Part shown: piece after piece, positions 41,521 through 48,794 of the stretch | Layout: each line of letters starts with the position of its first letter | How positions within the stretch are numbered: position 1 is the stretch's first letter | Program-made: the position numbers and the translations under genes | From: CALNZV01 sp942491115 | GTDB taxonomy: Bacteria > Desulfobacterota > Desulfobacteria > Desulfobacterales > UBA5852 | Length of the DNA: 64,000 nt | Assembly: GCA_942491115.1 (NCBI GenBank) | Contig: CALNZV010000008.1 | Location: forward strand, 248,001-312,000 | Direction: 5' to 3' | The notes under the pieces: generated by a model | What the model saw: only the letters and a program-made list of their open reading frames with translations | Database searches by the model: none | Told to the model about the DNA's origin: nothing

Positions 41521-41625
41521 TTAAATAGTCGCGCGACCTGTTTCGTCGTCTGCATTATTATGGTCACATTTAGATTGTAAACCGACAAGCCCATTCGTTT
41601 CAGATACGATTCGAGATTTTTTCAT
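41521..41625 (-). CDS. 34-residue small ORF with strong ribosome site
   Basis: On the minus strand AGGAGG lies five bases before an ATG at 41625 that opens 34 codons (MKKSRIVSETNGLVGLQSKC then a polar end), stopping at 41521. It lies 21 bases upstream of the DinB-like gene in the same direction, so it could be a small protein or a translated leader that couples to it. No family is recognised. Confidence 0.4.
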   Translation of the reverse strand: MKKSRIVSETNGLVGLQSKCDHNNADDETGRATI

Positions 41626-41938
41626 CTAAGCCTCCTGGTCCGTGCATTATGCCAGAAAGCTCTACTTTTGAAATGCAAACTTTTGGGGGAAGCTTACGGC
41701 TCCACTTTGGCGCATGGCTTAAGCGGCTGACGCAACAAAACCCGGATCGTTAATACCCGATTGTCGAGCCTTCGTCGGATGGGAATATAGACTGTCTCAA
41801 AATTCCTCGTCCGTGGGTATGTATTCGGAAGATGACGACATTTTAGAGATCCTCAGGCACTATCTGTGCCTCATCTGGGAGCATAACGTCTGAACTGTGG
41901 GGCGATGAGTTATCGACGGCACAAGTGACATGTTCGCT
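41626..41938. other. Accessory-island gap with no recognised gene
   Basis: About 310 bp between the small ORF and the toxin gene. A small hairpin AGGCAC/GTGCCT lies near 41855-41872. Traces of broken frames suggest decayed sequence, and nothing can be named. Confidence 0.3.
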
Positions 41939-42196
41939 TCAGCGGTATACACTACTTCGGTGTCCGATCTTGACGATCCATATTGTCAGTTCATTTTCCT
42001 GGATCGAATAAACAATACGGTATTTCCCCCGTCGAACACGGTAGAGTTCCTGACCGGTAAGTTTCTCGCAACCGATTGGGCGAGGGTTGTTTTTCAATTT
42101 CTCAATTCGAGACAGGATTTTTTTCAAGTGGTTTTTCGGGATTTTTCTCAGATCCTTCCAAACCGATTCCTTGAAGAGAATTTCAAATCCTGCCAT
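41939..42196 (-). CDS. RelE/ParE-family toxin of a type II toxin-antitoxin pair
   Basis: An 85-residue small basic protein with the RelE/ParE fold pattern: FKESVWKDLRKIPKNHLKKI at the front, then the hairpin LTGQELYRVRRGKYRIVYSI and the ending VKIGHRSSVYR. RelE members cleave mRNA on the ribosome, while ParE members inhibit gyrase; the sequence fits the RelE branch slightly better. Its start overlaps the antitoxin gene by 14 bases, the usual order antitoxin then toxin. Confidence 0.88.
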   Translation of the reverse strand: MAGFEILFKESVWKDLRKIPKNHLKKILSRIEKLKNNPRPIGCEKLTGQELYRVRRGKYRIVYSIQENELTIWIVKIGHRSSVYR

Positions 42197-42416
42197 CTTT
42201 TTTTAGCCTTTTAACCATTTCGGAGAAACTAATTAGGGGTTCGTTGGCCCTTTCCTCAAATGCAGCAATATCCTCCGCATCCTCTGCAAGTGCCTCCTTT
42301 ACAGCTAAATTCACCAGTTCAGAAATAGATTTGGATGTTTCTATAGACTTTAATTTCAATGCCTTATGTATAATTGGGTCAAAATACACCGTGGCACGTT
42401 TTGCTGGTGTTGCCAT
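42183..42416 (-). CDS. Ribbon-helix-helix antitoxin of the RelE/ParE pair
   Basis: A 77-residue protein. The N-terminal beta strand KRATVYFDPIIHKALKLKS and helices through SISELVNLAVKEALAED form an RHH/CopG-like DNA-binding domain. The acidic/basic tail would neutralise the toxin. A strong GGAGGTGAT site precedes the ATG. A perfect palindrome (42445-42456) lies just upstream and is the likely autoregulatory operator. Confidence 0.85.
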   Translation of the reverse strand: MATPAKRATVYFDPIIHKALKLKSIETSKSISELVNLAVKEALAEDAEDIAAFEERANEPLISFSEMVKRLKKDGRI

Positions 42417-42444
42417 AATATCACCTCCGATACTTTTGTGACAC

Positions 42445-42469
42445 TATAACGTTATAACGTCTAAACGTC
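42445..42469 (-). promoter_or_regulatory. Operator palindrome of the toxin-antitoxin pair
   Basis: TATAACGTTATA (42445-42456) is a perfect 12-bp palindrome. The half-site AACGT recurs at 42457-42460 and AAACGT at 42463-42468. RHH antitoxins typically bind such repeated half-sites at their own promoter. Confidence 0.55.
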
Positions 42470-42552
42470 AAGGTGGCCATGTTTTGAAGCGAACGCCAAT
42501 ATTCAGGGCCGGCAATGTCATTATAGCTTTTCCTGAAATATTTTAACTTTAA

Positions 42553-44177
42553 CCCGGATTCTGCATCCCTTCGTTTTAGAGAGCGAGAAAACCCGATTTT
42601 AGGTGTTGAAAACTCGACTGCAAAAGTTTTGGGTTGCTAAGGGGAAAATCGAATCGAACGAAACAAAATTTTTCAACCTAAATGGGGTTGTTTTTCATCG
42701 ATCAAACGCACCTATCCAACGATTTTTTTGTTACTCGATTTCGACCTACGCCAATGCTTTCATGGCCTGGTAAAAGATCAAGCGAAACGGATGATCGCGT
42801 TTGATCTTGATCAGCAGCTGTCGGCTGCGGCAAACCACATTGGCCGGCATATGCAGCAGCAATAACCCGATGCGCTTGATCCGGGCGGTGCGAAGCCCTT
42901 TGGGCAACGCCAGACGGCGGATGCAGTTGAGCAGGTTGTAGGCAATCAGACCCGTCTGGAATAAAGCGTCATTGGCCCAGAATTCGTTGGTGCGGATGCC
43001 GGTGGCCGCATAATCGTTTTTGATCTCTTCGATCACCTGCTCGACCACGGCCCCGCGATTGTATAGACGCCAGATGTTCTCGGCATTGAGGCGCTGGTTG
43101 GTGACCACCACCTCGTAGCGGCCTTCGAGCATATCGAACATGGATAGCTGCTCGGTGGGCTTTGCCGGCTCCAAATGGCGTTCGATCACTGCAAAGCGCC
43201 GCGGATGTGACCAGCCTTCGAGCCGAGCGCGGAAGTTGGCTGCAAAACAGCCGCCGCCGATGCTGCGCCAGTTTTTAACACGCGATATGTGGCCCATGAC
43301 CGTGGAGGTCAGCTTGACCTTGCCGACATAGCCGGCCTCAAGCTCCTCGATCGTATCCAGCGCGGCCCCGGAGGTAAGGCCCTTGTCCAGGCGAAAGACG
43401 ATCTCTTCTCCGGGGCGGTTCGCCTCGGCAACGATCTTGCGGATAAAGCCGTCGAGGCCGTCGTTGGAGGCACAGGAACCAGGTCTACAGATACCCCGTC
43501 CACCACGGATCGAGGAGCCCACATCGACCGCCAGCAGCGGATGATAGCTGTTGCGGCCGGGTTTGTGCGGATTGTAGCCGCGTCCGGCACCCTCGATCTT
43601 TTGGCCGAACACCGTGGCCACCGTCGAGTCGATGGCCACAAACTGCGTGCCCGGCTTTGTGAAGCGCTGGCTTAACCCGTTGACGATGCTCTCCAGGGCT
43701 AGATTGTGGCGCCAGGTAAGCGCCTTCAGGCGACGGGCGAAAGTCGTGGGATGAGCAACTGCCTCCCAGCCGAACATGGCCTTTATCGCTGGTTCATCCA
43801 GGATGGCGGCATCGCTTATGGCATCTCCGCCTAAGATTCTTAACGCCACGAGTTGCTGTAAAAAAGTGCTGGTGGGATACTTCCGATCGTTATCCAAAGA
43901 ACCGAACATGGCTTGCAATTGGTCACGCATGTTAAACGCATCGAAGCCGCGGCTTACGACCGCCATTCCGGCATTGGAAGTGACCGCTTTACCGGTGAAA
44001 GAAATATGGGCTTTTTCCTGTTTGAAAACTTTACGACGGCGTCCGATCCTGCTACGTTGTGTTCGCACCCTTTTGATGATCCCCCTTTTCGTAGGTGGTC
44101 TACGATTAACTTTGCAGGATCATTATAAAAGGGTGCTCTTTTTTGGGCAACACTGAATTACTTCTGCAGAATCCGGG
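42553..44177 (-). mobile_element. IS1380-family insertion sequence, complete (1625 bp)
   Basis: The ends are CCCGGATTCTGCA (42553-42565) and its exact inverse (44165-44177). They are flanked by the 5-bp target duplication TTTAA (42548-42552 and 44178-44182). One transposase gene fills the element. Length, terminal CC and 4-5 bp duplication suit IS1380. Intact ends and an open transposase suggest recent activity. The right end lies in the target duplication of MITE B copy 1. Confidence 0.88.
42746..44068 (-). CDS. IS1380-family transposase
   Basis: A 440-residue DDE transposase. Recognisable family pieces are FVAIDSTVATVFGQK with the first Asp, GYNPHKPGRNSYHPLLA, FRLDKGLTSGAALDTIEE and the late Glu region YNRGAVVEQVIEEIKNDY. 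The start is GTG at 44068, in frame with upstream open codons; AAAGGGGG lies about ten bases before. The protein fills the IS and has no internal stop. Confidence 0.92.
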   Translation of the reverse strand: MRTQRSRIGRRRKVFKQEKAHISFTGKAVTSNAGMAVVSRGFDAFNMRDQLQAMFGSLDNDRKYPTSTFLQQLVALRILGGDAISDAAILDEPAIKAMFGWEAVAHPTTFARRLKALTWRHNLALESIVNGLSQRFTKPGTQFVAIDSTVATVFGQKIEGAGRGYNPHKPGRNSYHPLLAVDVGSSIRGGRGICRPGSCASNDGLDGFIRKIVAEANRPGEEIVFRLDKGLTSGAALDTIEELEAGYVGKVKLTSTVMGHISRVKNWRSIGGGCFAANFRARLEGWSHPRRFAVIERHLEPAKPTEQLSMFDMLEGRYEVVVTNQRLNAENIWRLYNRGAVVEQVIEEIKNDYAATGIRTNEFWANDALFQTGLIAYNLLNCIRRLALPKGLRTARIKRIGLLLLHMPANVVCRSRQLLIKIKRDHPFRLIFYQAMKALA

Positions 44178-44187
44178 TTTAATTAAT

Positions 44188-44460
44188 GCGGTTATCTATA
44201 ACGCTCCAGATGGCCCAAATCGAAAGGCCAATGGGTGTCGGATCGGATGCCGGGCGGCTGTCTGAGCCATTTAGGCCGCGTTGAGACGGTTGCCACCTGA
44301 GGGTTTCAGATTCCTCGATTTTGCCTGTCAGCCATTATGTTCTGCAAGAAAGTCCGTCAGCAACCGTCTTTACACGGCCTTTGTGGCGAGTTTTGGTTGG
44401 CAGCAGAACCGATACCCATGGGCCGCATAGAACCCCAACTGGTGGATTCTACATAACCGC
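44188..44460 (-). mobile_element. MITE family B, copy 1 (273 bp)
   Basis: A reverse-oriented copy of the elements at 48017 and 60423. The termini are GCGGTTAT and ATAACCGC. A perfect 10-bp target duplication TTTAATTAAT flanks it (44178-44187 and 44461-44470). The left copy of that duplication was later used by the IS1380 element. No autonomous protein is encoded, and small frames recur only as part of the repeat. Confidence 0.88.
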
Positions 44461-44518
44461 TTTAATTAATATTAAAAAAAGGGAAGCTGGCTTACTGTCG
44501 TCCCTCTGGAATATTTCG

Positions 44519-45373
44519 TTATGCTTGTTTTAGTAGTCGACTCATATTCTTTAAATCGTCAGAAGAAAGCTCAAAATCAAAGATGCTGAGGGCTTCCCTC
44601 ATGTGCTGCTCAGAACATGTTCCGGTAAGTGGAACCATACCAATTTGACTGAGATATCGGAAAAAGATTTGCGATTCGGTTTTATTATACTTCTGAGCAA
44701 TTGTCCGAACGGTATTGCTGGCTATAATATGAGGATTTGCGGTGAGGGTCCAAAAACTCTGATAGATAACTCCATGATTAGAGCACCAGTTACGCAAGTC
44801 TGCATCATACAACGTTTTCTGATAAAACCGATTTTGTACAATCGCTGGCTTTACGGTGGCATCGGCATAGAGTTGCCTCATCACTTCAGTATTGTAACAG
44901 TTGCTGATTCCAAGCTGACGAGCTCCACCAGCCTTTTGAATTATTTCCATTGCATCCCACACTTTCATCAAAATTGCGTGAGGTGCCATTGGCGAATGAA
45001 GTACAAGGGAATCTATATATTGTGTTTGGAGGTTTTTCTTCGACGCCTCAAAAGATTGGGTGACCTGCGACTCTATAGGGGAGTCCTTATCGTATGGCAC
45101 ATTTCTCGGATCCTGGCCAGAAAGTGGGGTGAATTTGGTTTGTAGGAACAAGGTTTCACGTTCGATACCATGGTCTTTCAGCCTGTGGAGAGCCGCTCCA
45201 ACTAGTGGCTCGTCATAGTGCTTCGGCTGGCAGGCGGTGTCAATACCTTTGAATCCTGCTTGGATAGCTTTCACAACCAGGTCTGCTGTGCGTTCCTTTT
45301 TCCAGGCCGTGCCGTAAATAAGCCTTGGCATTTTCACTCCGGCAGCAGTTGTTAACCACTCTTTGTCTTCCAT
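44519..45373 (-). CDS. Aldo/keto reductase
   Basis: A 284-residue TIM-barrel oxidoreductase. The AKR tetrad is visible: Asp in KGIDTAC, Tyr in KHYDEPL, Lys in FLQTKF and His in SLVLHSPM. Late NADPH-site elements appear in VPLTGTCSEQHMREAL. The ATG at 45373 follows AAAGGGATC; the frame opens 12 codons earlier at 45409 without a site. Members reduce aldehydes or ketones with NADPH; the substrate is unknown. AT-rich codon use and mobile neighbours suggest acquisition. Confidence 0.88.
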   Translation of the reverse strand: MEDKEWLTTAAGVKMPRLIYGTAWKKERTADLVVKAIQAGFKGIDTACQPKHYDEPLVGAALHRLKDHGIERETLFLQTKFTPLSGQDPRNVPYDKDSPIESQVTQSFEASKKNLQTQYIDSLVLHSPMAPHAILMKVWDAMEIIQKAGGARQLGISNCYNTEVMRQLYADATVKPAIVQNRFYQKTLYDADLRNWCSNHGVIYQSFWTLTANPHIIASNTVRTIAQKYNKTESQIFFRYLSQIGMVPLTGTCSEQHMREALSIFDFELSSDDLKNMSRLLKQA

Positions 45374-45710
45374 TATTATGATCCCTTTAATTAGTACTAA
45401 CGTGGCCATCTGCGGCGGCGATTAGCCGTCCGAAGCATGGCGTTGTTGGGTTTTCATTTCCCCGTCACGGTGCATGGTTGAACGTCTGTTGCAGGGCTAT
45501 ATCGGGTTATCCATACAGGTTTCCTGACTGGGACAATTGTTCAATGATAATGTGCCAGTCTCTATTTTTCTCTGGCCGCATGAAGGCGGCAACACTGTGG
45601 ACTGACAAGTTTGTGAAGAAAATTAATAAAAAAGTATCACTGGTGTCCGGTTAAACCGGCTTCAAAGTGTCAGAAGTTTCTGTAATTAAACATAAAAGCA
45701 CCACTTTTTA
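45374..45710. other. Accessory gap upstream of the aldo/keto reductase
   Basis: About 340 bp. It includes a perfect inverted repeat CCGGTT-A-AACCGG near 45648-45660 and a GC-rich imperfect stem near 45408-45455. No gene is supported. It likely includes the reductase promoter and the edge of the decayed IS4-type element. Confidence 0.3.
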
Positions 45711-46914
45711 GTGGGCAACCTCTTGATTTCGAACGATAGCCTCATAGATCCCTTCAGACAAATTTGCGAGGGGAGGACAGGATGTATCAAGGCGAATCGT
45801 TTTTCACATCTATTAGATTTTCTGCCCAAGCAGAGTTTCCCGTACCTGTGTCAAGCGTTACAATGGCAATTACCGAATACGATCTTTGAAATGCTATGAA
45901 CAGTTTCTCTGCATGGCGTTTGCCCAGCTGACTTACCGAGATAGCCTTCGTGATACGGTTTTATGTTTAGGCGCAATGCAGAACAAGCTCCACCACGTCG
46001 GTATTCAGAGTAAGGTTGCCAAAAGCACTCTGGCCGATGCCAGCGAATAACGAAAATGGCGGATTTACTGCGTCTTTGCGCAAGTGCTGATCGAAGCACG
46101 GAAGCTGTACGTTCAAGACGACTTTGGCCTCCAACTCCAAGAGACAGTGTACGCTTTGGATGCCTCGACCATTGACTTGTGCCGCTCTCTGTTTCCTGGG
46201 CACGGTTTCGATCGACAAAAGCGGCATCAAGATGCACGCCCTGCTTGATCGAGGGGCAATATTCCCTCATTTGTGTCCATCACGGATGCCAAGCTGCATG
46301 ACGTCAACATTCTTGATGAGCTGCTTCCTGAACCAGGTCCATTTACGTGATGGATCGTGCCTATCTTGATTTTGAAAGACTATTTCGCATGATCGAGGTA
46401 TGGCCTTTTTCATTCTCAGGGCCAAGGCCAATACTCAGCTGTGAAGACTGTATTCAGCTCCTGTGGACAAATCCACCGGGGTTATTTGTGACCAGACAGT
46501 TCTTCCAGTCGTGGCCAAATCAGCAACCGCCTTTCCGAAAAGCTGCGACGGATCAAATACCATGACAGAGAAACCGGAAAGAGTTAACTTTCTGACAAAT
46601 CACTTCGAATTGGACCGCCATAACCATTGCCGACCTGTATAAAGTCGCTGGCAAGTGGAGCTGTTCTTCAAATGGATCAAACAGCATCTGCGGATAAAAT
46701 CATTTTTCGGCATTTCGGAAACCGCCGTAAAACGCAAATCTGGACCGCGATCTCGGTGTATGTTTTGGTGGCCATCATGAAAAAGCGCCTGAAGCTTGAG
46801 AGAGCTCTACACAATTTTACAGATTTTAAGATTACTCTCTTTGAGAAAATCCAGATTTCATGGGCCTTCGAAGGCGGTACCAAAACCAAATTACGTCTAT
46901 CCCTGAATTAAGTT
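45711..46914 (+). pseudogene. Decayed IS4-family (DUF4372-type) transposase
   Basis: Pieces of a transposase occur in order across all three frames, with stops and frameshifts between them: FAQLTYRDSLRDTVL near 45915, the segment around KVAKSTLADASE near 46015, ETVYALDASTIDLC near 46145, SGIKMHALLD near 46225, VMDRAYLDFERLFRM near 46350, ICDQTV near 46480 and TIADLYK, then SVYVLVAIMKKRLKLERAL near 46755. These match IS4-type transposases with a DUF4372 N-terminus. At least five frame changes rule out function. No matching terminal repeats were found. Confidence 0.85.
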
Positions 46915-47575
46915 TGGTTCTTACTCGGCCTTAATATTCTCGAACAATTTCATCAAAAGCTGCTTCTCAAGTCCAGGAATGATGAATTGCAAGAGGCAAG
47001 TCGCGCCATCAAAGCAATTATCATCGTAAGTTGTTTCAGCACATCCGTTGTTGCCAAGTTACAAGAGAACAATCGCAACTGCAAGCATCTTTGGTTGATC
47101 GAACGCATGCCCACGAAAAAGTGCTAATTCAGAAGTGTAGTTTCCCTGCCGCAAGCAATATCTAAATATTTCTCTGATCTAAGCCTCTTAATGAAACAAG
47201 CCGAGACAGTATGACTGGGTCGGCTCTCCTGTCGTGTCGTATTCGATCCTCGATTTTGTCGTAGATTGCATCCATGGTTGTCTGTGCACGCTAACTACTG
47301 AGTAGTGAGAATTAATTCTCGGTTATAGCTAGTGGGGAATTAATTCGCGGATATTGACATCCCCTCAATCCTGGCCGACCCTACGCCTTTCTATAGATTC
47401 GGCTATTGCGGCCTTTCACATGTGACTGCACAGGTCTCATGGCATAACTGCCCACATTCAAGTGCACTATCCTCTCGGACCTTTTCCAAGGTAATGACTA
47501 ACACACTTGAAACACTGATTAATTTTAATTGGCACATACTGTGCCTACTCCCCCGCTCATCTTCTATGAAACCGA
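46915..47575. other. 660-bp gap in the accessory island
   Basis: Low-GC sequence with no convincing gene. It contains the tandem palindromes at 47305-47344 described separately. A short frame after 46980 (around SRAIKAIIIV) may be more of the decayed element, but this cannot be shown. Confidence 0.3.
47305..47344. promoter_or_regulatory. Tandem palindromes GAGAATTAATTCTC and GAATTAATTC
   Basis: A perfect 14-bp palindrome (47305-47318) and a perfect 10-bp palindrome with the same core (47335-47344) are centred 28 bp apart. Two copies of one core at nearly integral helical spacing look like paired operator sites. No regulator or target gene survives next to them. Confidence 0.45.
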
Positions 47576-47620
47576 ATGCCAAGTCCGGAATATTCCAATA
47601 ACCCGACTTTTTGCCTGGAT

Positions 47621-47725
47621 ATGACAACGGGTGGGACAGGAAAGCAGCCAAAGCTTCTCGATCAGGTCAGGGCCGCACTGCGGGTGAAACATTATGCCTA
47701 TCGGACCGAAAAAGCATATGTGTTA
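47621..47725 (+). pseudogene. N-terminal fragment of an integron-integrase-type tyrosine recombinase
   Basis: The frame from 47621 reads KQPKLLDQVRAALRVKHYAY then RTEKAYV, the opening of the SAM-like core-binding domain of IntI-type integrases. Similarity stops there. The catalytic Arg/His/Tyr domain is absent, so it is a truncated remnant about 35 codons long. Confidence 0.7.
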
Positions 47726-47756
47726 GGATCCATCCAATATCAAAAGGAAACTATAC

Positions 47757-48537
47757 TTGAATCCGGAAGAATACACCATATTCGATGTGGTCAGGATCAT
47801 CGGGATCAAGATGGAGCGGCTTCAGGACTGGCTTAAGCGCGGCTTCATCAAGCCCGTTCGCCGGGAGCGCATGGCCCGCGGCATGAAGAACTATTTCGGA
47901 AGACTCGAACGGTATGTGATCAAGGCGCTTCGATACCTTGTTGAGAACGGAATCACCCGTTAGGAAGCGTCAATGTGGGTGAGCGATATTCGAAAATCCC
48001 TTGAACTAAATGAAACGCGGTTATGTAGAATCCTCCAGTTGGGGTTCTATGGGGCCCATGGATATCGGTTCCGCTGCCAACCAAAACTCGCCACAAAGGC
48101 CGTGTAAAGACGGTCGCTGACGGACTTTCTTGCAGAACATACTGGTTGACAGGCAAAATCGAGGAATCTGAAACCCTCAGGTGGCAACCGTCTCAACGCG
48201 GCCTAAATGGCTCAGACAGCCGCCCGGCATCCGATCCGACACCCATTGGCCTTTCGATTTGGGCCATCTGGAGCGTTATCGATAACCGCAAAATGAAATG
48301 TCATGGAAAATCAGGCCGGATCAGCAGCAGCAACTGCTTGATAGGCTGGCCGGAAAACCCGGCTTTATTGTTGTTTATAACGGATTTTCCCTGGAGCCTG
48401 GAAAGCCCGACACTGTATTTATCGACAAGGGAGACGACAAGCTGCCCGACGTTGGATTCGCCCGCAAGACCGATGCGGTTCACGTGGTAAATTTCAACAA
48501 GATCGTCAAATGGGAGGGCATGCGGCTTGAAAAATAA
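47757..48537 (+). pseudogene. Helix-turn-helix gene split by a MITE and carrying an in-frame TAG
   Basis: The first part (from about 47757) reads EEYTIFDVVRIIGIKMERLQ and DWLKRGFIKPV, a MerR/helix-turn-helix-like DNA-binding start, up to a TAG at 47961-47963. Translation past it continues EASMWVSDIRKSLELNE to the MITE B copy 2 insertion (48017-48289). After the MITE the frame resumes MSWKIRPDQQQQLLDRL and ends with FNKIVKWEGMRLEK at 48537. Removing the MITE plus one target duplication joins both parts in frame. The family is not recognised beyond the N-terminal DNA-binding type. Two lesions suggest an inactive gene. Confidence 0.75.
48017..48289 (+). mobile_element. MITE family B, copy 2 (273 bp)
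   Basis: The termini are GCGGTTAT and ATAACCGC, the same length as copy 1. The flanks TAAATGAAAC and AAAATGAAAT share the central eight bases (AAATGAAA), consistent with a target duplication of about 8-10 bp. It interrupts the helix-turn-helix gene. Confidence 0.88.
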
Positions 48538-48794
48538 GCCAAAAATTTTTGCTAATATATTGTACAATTTGAATAATAAATGGTGATGGGAATCATATGA
48601 CGCTCGGGCTGACAATCGCATTTTAGAATCATTCCGGATTCAGGCGGACGTTGCCGCGACTCCAAGGCATCCCAAATCATTGTCGGCAGAAAAACGCTTT
48701 CCGAAAAAGAAGCGTTCAATTGAGCGGGCCTTCTCCATTGCCATCCGGAATGGACCAAAGAGATCTGCAAATCCCCCCCCCGGTTGCCCCTCAT

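Noticed and set aside
44321..44470. Recurring open frame inside family B repeats
   Set aside because: The same short peptide appears in two copies, but the third is altered. It is explained by the repeat and has no ribosome site.
45404..45460. attC-like imperfect stem upstream of the aldo/keto reductase
   Set aside because: Outer boxes (CCAAC and GTTAG) are suggestive, but the GTTRRRY core is not matched and the central stem has mismatches, so it is not called an attC site.
47961..47963. TAG read as pyrrolysine in the split helix-turn-helix gene
   Set aside because: The gene is also broken by a MITE, and no Pyl machinery is visible, so an ordinary nonsense mutation is simpler.
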